Source: Leguminivora glycinivorella (lineage: Eukaryota; Arthropoda; Insecta; Lepidoptera; Tortricidae). From it: 64,000 bases of DNA. The stretch covers positions 21,505,119 to 21,569,118 of the forward strand of contig NC_062974.1 of NCBI RefSeq assembly GCF_023078275.1, in the 5' to 3' direction. Position numbers and translations under genes: made by a program. Every line of letters starts with the position of its first letter. Within the stretch, counting starts at the first letter, position 1. Under the pieces are notes generated by a model that was not told the DNA's origin, searched no databases, and was given only the letters and a program-made list of their open reading frames with translations. Shown in pieces: positions 42,700-53,169 of the stretch.

Positions 42700-43350
42700 T
42701 ATTATGCCTTACGAAGGGCAATAAATTTGTCTCCAACGATACGTCATGTTGGCAAGATTTCCAGCTTTCGCCCATGGCCAGTGCCATGGCAATCCAGTTC
42801 TGAGATGTTGACCGTTTAGAAGTGACTATCTTACTTTTACAATTTATGGTCCACAGCGCAGGCTTCGACATAGTATACAAATGTCAAGTGGGTCATTAAT
42901 ACAATATAAGAAAAATAAATAAATAATACAAAACACAATTAAACCTAAAATAGCCCCTGGATCGTACCTGGCTCAAAAGTCCCCATTATTCCCGCTGCGT
43001 TTCCCCGCTGAACTGCAATGGAGACCTGTTATGACCCAGATATGACCCAGAACGAGGATCGCAGCCCCTGTCTCGCAAACGACGCCTGATTTATGGTGGC
43101 TAAACTTAAAGGATGACGTTACTAAAATATTCTTATAGTTGTAGCTGTAACTACTTATTGAATGTCTAGATGTAACTTTTTGTCACTACTTATACAACGC
43201 TAAAACATAGGATTTGTTCTTGCAGGTAAGCACGGTCGCTTGATCGACGATATAACGTTGGCCGTCGTTTTCGCACTATCTGTAAGTACAATAGGTATGC
43301 CCCGATGCGATAAAGTTTATCCCACTAGTGTGCTACGCCCGTCTCTGTAC
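42700..43350. other. Non-coding stretch, nothing recognised
   Basis: A less AT-rich patch at about 42955-43100 has no sustained frame. Short frames at 42692-42880 and 43240-43491 have no motif. Confidence 0.35.
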
Positions 43351-43352
43351 TA

Positions 43353-43490
43353 TAAGGCCGTTTTCACATTATCCGATCCGATATCGGATGTCGGAAGGAT
43401 TTCAATGGAAAAAATCCAAGATGGCGCCTGTAATGTATGGGATATCGGTCTGACATCCGATATCGGATCGGATAATGTGAAAACGCACTG
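43353..43490. mobile_element. GATATCGGAT palindromic MITE, copy 2
   Basis: CGTTTTCACATTATCCGATC and GATCGGATAATGTGAAAACG are inverted, followed inward by GATATCGGATGTC. Same family as 19577-19725. The interior AAGATGGCG segment is shared in type but diverged. Confidence 0.85.
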
Positions 43491-43626
43491 AATATACATA
43501 TGTATACATACACACTTACACAGTCATCAGTTATGGACATATTTTGACTTGTTTTATTTATTTGTTTATTGATGCTCCACGAAACTACAAACTTGATCTT
43601 TATTCTTTATAATACATTAATAAGTA

Positions 43627-44119
43627 CAAATATCTGGGCAACCGAGCTTCGCTCGGTTCTCTTTCGTATCCTTGACATGTGTCGCCATCTAGTTCAAATA
43701 TGAATAGTACCTACATCGAGCGAAAGAATTCTCAGCCTTAACAACACAACTACCCCACACGAGATGGCGCGCATTTTGCCACAAAAACTCAAATAGTGTA
43801 TTTTTCTATTCGTTTTAGCCTTGACCTGTGTCGCCATCTAGTGTTTGCAATAAATAGTACTTACATCGACCGAAAGAATTCTGTCTTAACAGTACAACTA
43901 CTGCACACGAGATGGCGCGCGAAGAAAAACGCATGAAAACTCGAAAATTCGCGTTTTCCGGGACCTAAGGATAAGTTAGACCGATTTTTCACCCCCAAAA
44001 ACCCCCACATAACAAATTTTTGCGAAATCGTTAGAGCGGTTTCCGAGATCGTCAGTGTAAATAAATATATAAATAAATAAATAAATATACAAGAATTGCT
44101 CGTTTAAAAGTATAAGATA
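43627..44119 (+). repeat. CCGAGCTTCGCTCGG repeat with internal tandem unit
   Basis: Begins TATCTGGGCAACCGAGCTTC and ends near ATACAAGAATTGCTCGTTTA after a TAAATAAATA run. A ~145-bp unit (TGTCGCCATCTAG, CATCGA.CGAAAGAATTCT, CACACGAGATGGCGCG) is present twice, near 43680 and 43820. The 3' part recurs at 25667-25810. I recall this as a common lepidopteran retroelement-like repeat; no frame survives. Confidence 0.65.
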
Positions 44120-44121
44120 AG

Positions 44122-44350
44122 CACGCCTGTATCCCATAAAGGCGTAGGCAGAGCACATGCACTACTAAGTTTTAGAGCCACTCTTGGCAAAAAGGTGTTG
44201 AAAGAAATACAAATTGTGACATTGCAGTGACAGCTTGCCAGCCTCTCGCCTACGCCACAATTTAACCCATATCCCACAGTCGACTTCAACGACACCCACG
44301 GGAAGAAAGGGGGTGGTGAAATTCTTAACCCGTCACCACACGTCTCACGT
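44122..44350 (+). repeat. CGTAGGCAGAGCACATGCAC repeat, copy 1
   Basis: Contains CCCATAAAGGCGTAGGCAGA, GTTGAAAGAAATACAAATTG, TGACATTGCAGTGACAGCTT, CATATCCCACAGTCG and GGGAAGAAAGGGGGTGGTG. A degenerate version occurs at 60443-60580, with CCCACATCCCACAGTCG further on near 60740. Non-coding. Confidence 0.6.
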
Positions 44351-44382
44351 CTTTATCACATTTTTTTAATGTCTCTATATAA

Positions 44383-44500
44383 GGCCCACTTGCACCAACC
44401 ACTTAACTCTGGGTTAGTGGGCTGTCATCTGTCAAATTCCATATAAAATGGTGGGTTAAACCTCGGGTTAACCCTCCATTTTCGTTGGTGCAAGTGGCCC
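44383..44500. mobile_element. GGCCCACTTGCACCAAC MITE, copy 1
   Basis: GGCCCACTTGCACCAAC at the left matches the inverted GTTGGTGCAAGTGGCCC at the right, with a second inner pairing (AACTCTGGGTTA / AACCTCGGGTTA). Bounded by TAA and TTA, so the target is TA or a 3-bp TWA. A shortened copy is at 60959-61038. Confidence 0.8.
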
Positions 44501-44838
44501 TTAGGGGATATTTAGTGAACAATGCTTCAATTGCTGCTTCTGCTTCACTGCCGCAATTCAAGCTGCTAACTTAGCCAAATAAAAACCCTAGTTTGCAAAT
44601 CAAGAAAATGGAATGAAATGTAAAGTAGAACAGAATTAGATAAGTGCAAACACGCGCGGCTCGTAGGCTTTCATTGCGCAGGGTCGTGACATGTCGCTGT
44701 TGCTAAAGAACCGATGAAAACCGAGAGTGGTTAGTGTAGCAATATTTCTAAAATTGGCATAGTTGACATTAATATCTGATATAGATAAAATCTATAGGTC
44801 ATTGATTTAGTGTAGTTTTTTGTGTACATATCTTTTTT

Positions 44839-45080
44839 TAAACCCCTGATGCAAAAACGACGGGATGTTATGAGTTTGACGTGTCTGTCTGTCTGTAGCA
44901 TCGTAGCTCCCGAACGGATGAACCGATTTCGATATTTTTTATACGGCCGCCTGATGGAAAGCGGTCACCGTAACCTATGGACGCCTGCAATTTGATTCTA
45001 TTTGTTTGAAAGGTGAATTAGTCGGGAATGTTCTTAGCCATGTTTCATGAAAATCGGTCCACTATATCGGGGTTTTTTTT
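44839..45080 (+). repeat. CCCCTGATGCAAAAACGACGG repeat, copy 2, interrupted
   Basis: Same family as 38725-38935. Near 44937-44990 an insert (TATACGGCCGCCTGATGGAA...TATGGACGCCTGCAA) resembles an inverted piece of the LINE-type repeat at 18636. Ends before a T run. Confidence 0.65.
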
Positions 45081-45084
45081 GACA

Positions 45085-46340
45085 AAATTTGAATTTTCTG
45101 GTTAGGTTAGCATGTTCATTATGATATATGTATGTGCAAAAAGGACTCACGCGCAAAATGTGACTATGCTGACCTCGCTGGACAGCAAAAACAGCGAACT
45201 ATAATGTGTAATCATAAAGCATGCCCAATTGCCCATAATATGTAATCGCAATATCGCATATCGCTATGCACTGCCTGTACACTAGCGATCATATCTCTAT
45301 TTAATTCCTTATCTACGCCATTCAATATAGTTGCGGACAACTTTTAAGTAGCCAGAACTGGAGCAACAATAAGACATTACATAACAACTATTGATCCGCG
45401 CCGCACAGGACTCGATCGATATTCAGCGCGAAACACGACTTTCACTATTGTCGTACTAGATGTCGCTGATTAAGACGTCGTGAATTGAATTCTATAGTAA
45501 ATGGAGCGGAAACCAGAGATACAGAGTAAATCAATTATCGGATATAGCGGCGTGAAGTAAAGGTTAGTGTTCATATTAGGCGCTCAGCTGGATATTAATT
45601 TTTACGATTTTTTTGGACACGTAACCCGGTTATGTAATTTTCGGTTAGGTTTTATAGTGATAGCATGAAATTATTTGAGTATGTACACGCATAGACGCTT
45701 TTGCTAAATATGTTTTTCATTCGAAATCGAACTAAACGCGCGCGAGTCTAGTTTTTGCGAAAGAGATTCTTGGTTTGTGGTTTCTACTAGAAATAATGAC
45801 CTTACAGGCACTTCATCATGACTGATACGTTTTATGTAAAAAAATTATATAAAGCAGAATCTAGTCTTTCGAAACGGTAATGTATCTATCACAATTTTAA
45901 TATGAAACAATAATTTTAAAATTAAAATTAGAAATGTAACAAATAAAAAAACAGAGTAGATGCAGTGTTATGGGCCCTTGTTTAGCGCCATTCTTGTTAT
46001 GTCAATATTTCTGAGCAGAGAAAACACAGAAATGTATTCATGAAACATTGATAATAACGGCAAAGTTATGCAAATACAGGTTGCATACCTATCATCAAAC
46101 ATTTCATCGTAACTTACTCCATTTAACATCCAGAATTATGGTTCCCAGCATTACGCATTCCGTTTATTTCCTCAAAAGATACGCACGTAACACAACGCAT
46201 GTTTACACGCGGTTTCGTAACCCGTAACTTGGGATACGCAAATTATCCCAAGACACGTATGCGGTGCGGTCCGTCCTTCCGTTTGGCGCAATTTGCTTTC
46301 TCCGCATGCATCTACGTGAGTGCAATGGTGATTGCGGACA
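45085..46340. other. Non-coding stretch, nothing recognised
   Basis: A less AT-rich patch at about 46150-46340 has overlapping open frames on both strands and a short hairpin (CTTGGGA...TCCCAAG) but no motif. Confidence 0.35.
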
Positions 46341-46344
46341 GAAG

Positions 46345-46637
46345 AAAAATCGGCCAAGTGTCGGACTCGAGCGCGAAGGGTTCCATGCCACTTTGTAATT
46401 CATCTATAAAAACGGCAAAAAAAATCATACCTATTGTATACCATCTAAATTGTTTTTGTTATTATAGCGCCAACATAAATAGGTACATCATCTGTGAAAT
46501 TTTCAAACGTGTAACTATCACGTTTTATGAGTTACAGCCTGGTAACAGACGCGAACAGACGGCTGGATTAACGGACGGACAGCGCGCAGCGGAGTCTTAG
46601 TTTCCCGTTTTCTCCTTTGGTTACGGAACCCTAAAAA
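46345..46637 (+). mobile_element. ATCGGCCAAGTG...GGAACCCTAAAAA repeat
   Basis: Begins AAAAATCGGCCAAGTGTCGG, includes CGAAGGGTTCCATG and GGACGGACAGCGC, and ends GGTTACGGAACCCTAAAAA. This order matches a repeat I recall as widespread in arthropods. Its terminal GGAACCCTAAAAA resembles, inverted, the start of the 41464 repeat. The 133-codon frame at 46199-46600 overlaps it and is not a gene. Confidence 0.55.
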
Positions 46638-46639
46638 TG

Positions 46640-48255
46640 TCACACGTGGATCATGCGTCATAGTGATGCGACATTGTTTGAATTAATTTGGATTTCGCAA
46701 CTAATCGTTGCCTTTAACTGATCGATTACCAACCGTAATGATTAAACGATAAGAACTATTACGATAACAATTGGAATGTTTACATTTTTGTTGGACTTTA
46801 GAGTCTATTTGCAGTGCGATATGAGTGTTTGTTGGTTCGGTGTACAGTCGAGTTGGCAAGTGTGTCAATGACTTAATTTAGTTAAGCGAAGGATGTTGAA
46901 GGGTTGTATTGAGTAATTTGCGACGTTTACGGTAATCGGTTTCGGTATTCTCGAGTTTACCAAGTTTGGATTTATTTTGCAAACTATTATTTCTATCGTG
47001 ACATTCGTGTCGATCTGTGATTTTTCCACACGATTGTTAAACAATCTTCATGGCTAGACACACATAGCAGTTATTCATTTCAGTCTTACCATTTTATACT
47101 TATTATCAACACCACAAGATCTAGTCTATGTGCAAAAACGTCAGCTTTGCTTAGCCTTGAATTACCAAACTAATCGCTTGCAAAAAATATCAAAAACTAT
47201 CAAGCGTGCTCCAAAATTGTAACATTTCATAACCTCTGAGGTAATGACAGTTAGGTCACCGGTCGGTGCATTAAGTAGGTTTACATGGTGTACAAAATGG
47301 CTACCTTTAAAATGGCGTAACTTGGTAAGATCGTATTACCTTAGTCCAAGTGTCTTTATAATATCCTACTATAATCCTACCCACAAAACTGAAAACCGCA
47401 TAGCCACTGAAATAAAGAGTATGTGCTCCTTTCAAGAAAATTCAAAATATAGCGACTAAAAGCTGAAGGGCTATTCAAATTATGTGGCGAATGTGCCCAT
47501 TAGTATGAGACAGAGCAATTTTGTCTAGGAAACAATTTCGTGTTACAATTTGTGCATTAAATTGATGTTTGTATGTATACCTATAGTCCAATGGACGCTG
47601 TGGTGGAAATATGGAGTTTGTGGATTGCCGTTGCAAAATAAGTTCAAGTTTTCCTCGTAGTTATGTACATACATTTCGACGATTTAGATTAATAATATTG
47701 CGAATCTGCATTTCCAACTTAGGTAATTTAGACAAGTTAAACTATTTTATAACCAGAATCTTGTCAGACTTCTGTAGTTTCCCAATAAATATAATTAGTA
47801 AATAAACTGAATAAGTGATTGCCAAAACAATACCTAATAGGTGCGTTCAGTTTAGTATATATCGTGTAACACCAATACTTAACACCATCTAAGTATATGT
47901 TTAACACGAAGAGTAGGTAATACTTTGGATAATCATTTTATATTGTCTATTTAAACGGTTTTAAGTGAAATAATGTTATTCTGGTCATTTAGAATAAGTC
48001 TAGCTAAAAGGAAAATGTTAATTTCTTCATTTAAATTCGAGGTTGGTAAAATTTGATTAGCCAATACACCCTCAGAAATCTAACGCGAACCCAGACAAAA
48101 CCAGCAATAGGCTTTAGGTAATAAGAATTTATGTTAATATTGCAAGGTTGCGACATTTTCCATACTAAATGAGGCAGTTCCTAGCGTCTTTAAAACATTG
48201 CTAAGATAATGTGACAAGTCAAGGTGTCTCTGAATCTACGCATGACGTGTATGAG
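46640..48255. other. Non-coding stretch, nothing recognised
   Basis: About 1.6 kb of AT-rich sequence. Short frames at 47244-47459 and 47611-47805 show no motif. Confidence 0.4.
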
Positions 48256-48259
48256 TGTG

Positions 48260-48333
48260 CAGCGGGCTTCAAATGTGCATGGACACTTGGGAATAAAATG
48301 AAACAAATTGCCATGCACTTTTGAAGCAGGCTG
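48260..48333. mobile_element. Short palindromic CAG...CTG MITE
   Basis: CAGCGGGCTTCAAATGTGCA and TGCACTTTTGAAGCAGGCTG are inverted over ~25 nt. TA follows the right end; the left has TG where TA is expected. 74 bp. Confidence 0.65.
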
Positions 48334-48339
48334 TACCCT

Positions 48340-49228
48340 TAGATACACAATCATTCATACCTAGTTTCACGTTTGTAGGTATGTGATCTACTTTGGTTAC
48401 CATCAAGTGCACTCAGTTTCAGTTTGTACGTCCATTTCTTGTTTAGTTTTATTTATTTAAGAGCTCCTTCCTTCATCATTCCTTAGAGCGCCCATCAATT
48501 TCGTGAAATGGCCATTGACAGATGGCGTTGGCGCTCGGTACGCGAGCACCGACAACGGAACGCGCGTTTCAACGCAGGCAAGAATAATCTTGATAGTTTT
48601 GAATTTAATTGCTAGCAACAATTCTTTTGGTTTTACATGGGGACTTTTTTATAAAGTTTACAAGGGATAAGAATAGATTATGAAAAACTTGGACTTCTGC
48701 GCACTTTACAGATTTTTTTATTTTAATTAGGAGTTTTAAAAATAATATTCTAAAAAGCTTGTTAGCGAACATTCCGTATAAGGATCTAGTCTACTTATAT
48801 TTTGCTAGTTGCTCATTGACAACCAAATCGGATAATTTTAATTGGATAGGTAACAAATTTAAAACATTAGATACTTGTCGTATATGCCATTTTAGTTTTT
48901 TTCTGACGCTATAAGGAGACACAGAGCCATAACCGCACGAATAACGCAAATACTTAGCTTTGAAAATGAAAGAAAATGTGAAAAATTATTTCACACATTT
49001 GAGTTATAGTCATTAACATAACTATAAAATCAATAATTCATCATCAGACCATTTATGGCATACTTAACAGCCTTTGATTACGTTCAATCTCTTTTATTGT
49101 AAAGTACCTAGTAATTATTTATTTCTAATTTGATTTGAATCAATTAAATTTTATAACTGTAATTATTTTAGTTTAAGTTTAAATATCAATCATACAAAGC
49201 TGTAACTGTAACGTATTTTATACAATAT
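48340..49228. other. Non-coding stretch, nothing recognised
   Basis: No repeat ends or sustained frames seen; a less AT-rich patch lies at about 48480-48580. Confidence 0.4.
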
Positions 49229-49300
49229 TGGTGAGTGTGTTTAGTAAAACGTCCCACTTTGTCGGTTACCATTAAGGCGAGATTTACTTGTATCTTTATA
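49229..49300 (+). mobile_element. Left half of the GTGAGTGTG MITE
   Basis: GTGAGTGTGTTTAGTAAAAC, GTCCCACTTTGTC, GTTACCATTAAGGCGAG and ATTTACTTGTATCTTTATA match 16051-16125. The match stops exactly at the Helitron boundary, and the missing half is not found beyond it. Confidence 0.7.
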
Positions 49301-49477
49301 CTAGCCTTTGCCCGCGGCTTCGCTCGCGTTAAAAAGAGACAAAAAGTAGCCTATGTCTCTCTCCATCCCTTCAACTATCTTCACCTAAAAAATTACGTCA
49401 TTTTGTCGCTCCGTTTTGCCGTGAAAGACGGACAAACAAACAGACACACACTTTCCCATTTATAATATTAGTATAGA
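49301..49477 (-). mobile_element. Helitron-like element, family H1
   Basis: Minus strand TCTATACTAATATTATAAAT... to ...GCAAAGGCTAG, with A before and T after: all Helitron end rules met. It carries the CGCGAGCGAAGCCGCGGGC hairpin. It sits inside or next to the MITE fragment at 49229-49300, so it arrived later. Confidence 0.88.
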
Positions 49478-49785
49478 TTGTGTCACACATCGCTCCGTAT
49501 TAGGAATACTTAGTTTATTAAGCTACATTAGAATGATTGAACCGTATTGCAACCAAATTGCTAACGGCGGCAAGAACTACAGGTGGTCTCGAATCCAATA
49601 GCTTTATCAATTTAAATTGAATCGATTTAGCAACTAAATCAATCCGACTAAAGCACGTGCATGTCTGAGGCTTTTACATAATCTCATTAGGTAGCGTGCT
49701 TTTGCGCAAGTAATGCGAGTACTAGACATACAACACAGTAACGTATGAGTAAAAGGTACGTGGAGTATTTTAACTTCTTAATTGT

Positions 49786-50027
49786 TTATAAATTGAGATA
49801 GATATCATACACGAAAGAAAAAACGGCAAGGCCCACTGGTGGCCGAGCCGGGAATCGAACCCGGGTCTTCAGCTTACGCGGCTAACTTCTTTACCACTAG
49901 ACCACACGTGTTTTTTCTTTCGTGTATGATATCTATATCAATTTATAATTTATATTAAAGTAGTGTGACTACTTGAAAAAAGAACAAATCAAAAAATATT
50001 CAATAAAATAATTTGATTTATTCCTTA
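49786..50027 (-). mobile_element. tRNA-cored element between 39-bp inverted arms
   Basis: On the minus strand: an AT-rich leader (50027 to about 49955), an arm at 49948-49910, a tRNA-like core, then the second arm at 49824-49786. The core (GTGGTCTAGTGGTAAAGAAG, B box GGTTCGATTCC, end GGCCACCAGTGGGCC) looks like a SINE head. The two arms (TTATAAATTGA.ATAGATAT, then CATACACGAAAGAAAAAAC) match at 38 of 39 positions. Related copies: 19404-19545, 23965-24075 and, in part, 50262-50340. Confidence 0.75.
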
Positions 50028-50261
50028 GTTCTTAAATTTTTCTTTTGGTACCGGAGGCTACATTTTATAGTGAATAAAAAGCGAACTGCTCTTTGGCAAT
50101 ATAAAATTTGATGCCTAATATTCCGGTAAGATTAAGAAAAAAGAAGAGTAAGATTAGTGAACTATTTTTCCATTATCTTATTTTTCTTGATTTTACCGTA
50201 ATCTTAGAACAAATTAAATTATTCTCATTTGAAAATATTTTAATTTGTATTAACGGTTAAC

Positions 50262-50340
50262 GGAGTACGCTGGTTCGATTCCAGCTCGGAACACTTGGAG
50301 GCCTTGGTCACTTTTTCTTTGTATATGACATTTATTTAAT
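50262..50340 (+). mobile_element. 5'-truncated tRNA-derived SINE piece
   Basis: GGTTCGATTCCAGCTCGGA, CTTGGAGGCCTTGGTCA and TTTTTCTTTGTATATGACAT parallel the B box, post-tRNA and 3' arm of the element at 49786-50027, in the opposite orientation. The D-arm half of the tRNA-like head is missing. Confidence 0.55.
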
Positions 50341-50351
50341 GTTTACCGTAA

Positions 50352-50984
50352 GGCCGGTTCACACGTATTAAGTTGTCAAGTAATTAACTAAATTTTAACT
50401 TAATTTTAAGCGACTTAATTTTAAGTAAGCGTTTACACGTCGTAAACAGCTAAGCTCTTTAGTCATCCTGAAATGGACGATCAACAGCGCGTTCAAGTCA
50501 TTCATTCAGTAATTACATTCGTATTCAGCGAGGTTTTAGATGAACTGAAGGATGAAATAGACAGGGAAACGAGAGCACCCACAAGACTGGGTGAGAAACT
50601 GGATAAGCAGAAGGAATGAATATGGCGCTAGTGCAACTTTGTTTAACATAATTATTCTTCAATAAACTTCACTGTAGTGTCTTCCGAACACTTCGACATT
50701 TTTCAAAAAAGATAACTCACGAACATACGATCGCAACCGCTCCGCCAAACTTATACAATTAACTAATATTTAACTAAATCATGCCTGTCCAAACGTATCA
50801 AGTGGTAGTTCACGCCCACCTACTTAACCGAAAAATAGACAAAATTCTAATTTACTTGCTTAAGTGCACGCTAAATATTAACTTGTAACTTATTACTAAA
50901 TTGATTATTTACACGCTTTAAGTGGCTTAAAATTAAGTTAAAATTTAGTTAATTACTTGACAACTTAATACGTGTGAACCGGCC
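50352..50984. mobile_element. PIF/Harbinger-like non-autonomous element
   Basis: About 67-bp terminal inverted repeats: left from GGCCGGTTCACACGTATTAA, right ending in its complement. Bounded by TAA (50349-50351) and TTA (50985-50987), near the 3-bp TWA targets of Harbinger. The interior keeps a transposase fragment (50473-50647). 633 bp. Confidence 0.8.
50473..50647 (+). pseudogene. Harbinger-like transposase N-terminal fragment, frameshifted
   Basis: From ATG at 50473 a frame reads MDDQQRVQVIHSV... to DELKDEIDRETR. In the next frame codons 50576-50647 read DWVRNWISRRNEYGASATLF, the pattern (WVR.W..RR...G....L) found near the N-terminus of Harbinger/HARBI1-type transposases. Harbinger enzymes are DDE nucleases, but no catalytic segment remains. 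The switch of frame near 50570 marks a frameshift, or a lost intron boundary. Internal deletion from a full element is the simplest origin. TIRs are on both sides, so the fragment belongs to this element. Confidence 0.6.
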
Positions 50985-51146
50985 TTAATCGATACACTAG
51001 GGTATTCACTTTTGCAGCTCCTTGTTCTAAGAGTTACAGAATTACATGGACATTGGACAACTTATGATCAAATTCATACATCACGATAATTGTTAATTAA
51101 ACCTAATATAATATACCCGTATAATTGAAAGTTCGAGCTCATTGTA

Positions 51147-51283
51147 CAGTCAACCAATTGGAACCCTTAGGCCACTCTACAACCATGTTAAAATGACAAG
51201 CAGTAAGAGATTTCTTACAATCTGATTTATAACGTCACTATTACATAGTTCTACAGTGGCCTAGGGTTCCAATTGGTTGACTG
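51147..51283. mobile_element. CAGTCAACCAATTGGAACCC MITE, copy 2
   Basis: CAGTCAACCAATTGGAACCC and GGGTTCCAATTGGTTGACTG are inverted, with TA on both sides. The interior (AAAATGACAAGCAGTAAGAG, CACTATTACATAGTTC) matches 1201-1336 closely. 137 bp and better preserved. Confidence 0.88.
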
Positions 51284-51619
51284 TACATTACGAGTAGGTA
51301 CGAGTATATAATGTAAACGAAACATAACATCACATACCAAATTCGATAAAATCATAATTAGCCAGAAATGTTGGTCCAAAAAGTCGTACAAATTCTTTCG
51401 AAAATTATATATTGTGAAGTCGATATACTGGTTAAAATATGCTTACTGTAACCTTATCTCTGAACTACATCTGCGATATTTTTACGGTTTAATCTCGGGG
51501 GCGGAGAAGTTGGGAAATGTTGTGATGTGACACTGTCACTTGTGGGCGTCTAGTCGGCGTCTTTCATAATTACGTGTGATAAGTTCAAAAGGCGGGTTAA
51601 TGGTAATAAGGTTAGTGTC

Positions 51620-51780
51620 TTAGGACATGTATTGTATCCTACATAGGTGTAGGCCCCCCTCCCCGGGCCTCCCCTAGCGTCTCGCGAGCATAGCGACGGG
51701 CCTACTGTATGGCCTGCAAAGCGTGACGCCGCGTCGACCGACGGGGCGTCTTTTTCCATACAGGAGGGGGGGGGGGGTTG
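51620..51780. other. GC-rich patch with a 12-G run
   Basis: A sharp GC-rich island (GGCCCCCCTCCCCGGGCC, CGACGGGCCTACTG, CGCCGCGTCGACCGACGGGG) ends in a run of twelve G at 51766-51777. The 77-codon minus-strand frame through it has no domain. It may be a fragment of an unrecognised GC-rich repeat. Confidence 0.4.
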
Positions 51781-51784
51781 CATG

Positions 51785-52820
51785 TACAGAGTTAGCTATG
51801 ATGAATCGTTATTAGTTATGACAGCTATAGGTACATATAGGTGCAGTAAAAGTCAAATAAAATATTTCTTTTTACTACCCTGACGCTACCCTCGTCTTAG
51901 CCATTATTCTCAGTGCCATTATACTTGAAACTTCAAACAAACAAAACACATACTTGAAATTAATTACTTAATTTTAAGCACAGTACTACAAGCCATCCGC
52001 TTTTATTAAAATGGAATATGTTTGGTAAACATAATAGTTAGATGCAGTACATAAGTTAGAGATGAAAACTGCTTTTTCAAAATAACAAAATCTTGCTAAG
52101 AGGGTAGACACTTAGACGGTAGATGTATCCGGATGAAAATGACGGCAAAGGTGTAATGATAATGATTTAGCTACTTCTGCCGTGACTATACTTTAATCAA
52201 GAAATAAAAACAAAAGTTTCGAGCATTCACTACAAATCACACATCATTTCCTCAAGGAAATTAACATTCTTCTAAAAATCTAATTTCCGTCACGATGTTT
52301 TATAATAGTTAGAAAATTTCGGATTTCTAACGAAAGTATCGAAAACAATATCTGTTATCTGCCCCATTGTTAGTTACTTGATTTAATTAGGGACAATCAA
52401 CAAAAGAACGAAGTGATGTAATCAAGTGTAAACTATCACTTACCTCATAGTTGATAACAATGGAAATTAATTTCACCGTTTTAGAAACAATGTTTGTTGT
52501 AGTTTAAGTAGGCCTGCAGGATTTAAATTCGGTCGTGACAAGGACAGACAAAGCCCATACAAAAAAGCGTACCTCGGAAATGTGGGCCTTTTAGGCTTAA
52601 AACTAGACGGTGCTGTTCCGCAGCCTGGAAGTGGCCAAAATAATATTTTCCCCAAATATTTTTGCGTGTTTTTATTTTTTTATAACAAGAAATGACATGC
52701 TTCTTTATTTTAATATCATGACATCATGTCAATACTCATTAGGTATGCAAATTAATTTGTGGGCATAATCAGTGTAGTTTTGATAGTATATTGATTTAGA
52801 CTATCACGATTTGCACTCAT
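51785..52820. other. Non-coding stretch, nothing recognised
   Basis: AT-rich. The direct repeat GTTTTGATAGTAT occurs at about 52778 and again at 52931 just beyond the next hairpin. Confidence 0.4.
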
Positions 52821-52926
52821 TGTTTTTTGAACAAAACGGGACTTAATCGCGTAAACACTTACATTTATATTTGGCCCGATAAATGTAAGTGTTTACGCGA
52901 TTAAGTCCCTTTTTGTTCAAAAAATA
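52821..52926. repeat. 47-bp near-perfect hairpin
   Basis: Arms 52821-52867 and 52880-52926 (TTTTTTGAACAAAA..GGGA, CTTAATCGCGTAAACACTTA, CATTTA) match at all but about two positions around a 12-nt loop. Likely a fold-back MITE; no clear target duplication. Confidence 0.85.
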
Positions 52927-52996
52927 ATAGTTTTGATAGTATTTAACAGGTGGCGCAAAAAAATTGAGGAACTATTCTTAGTATGAAGACTGTAAA

Positions 52997-53168
52997 TCCA
53001 TACTAATATTATAAATAGGAAAGTGTGTGTGTCTGTTTGTTCGTCCGTCTTTCACGCCAAAACGGAGCGACGAATTGTCGTGATTTTTAAGTTGAGATAA
53101 TTGAAGGAATGGACATAGGCTACTTTTTGTCTCTTTTTAACGCGAGCGAAACCGCGGGCAAAAGCTAA
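52997..53168 (+). mobile_element. Helitron-like element, family H1
   Basis: TCCATACTAATATTATAAAT to GGGCAAAAGCTAA, with A before and T after. CTAA instead of CTAG still fits the Helitron CTRR rule. 172 bp with a small deletion (GGAATGGACATAGG) in the usual GGGATGGAGAGTGACATAGG region. Confidence 0.85.
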
Positions 53169-53169
53169 T

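Noticed and set aside
46199..46600. 133-codon protein
   Set aside because: Half of it lies in a known-type dispersed repeat and opposite-strand frames are also open.
46851..46885. Another CAGTC-type MITE
   Set aside because: TACAGTCGAGTTGGC is present but no inverted partner was found within several hundred bases.
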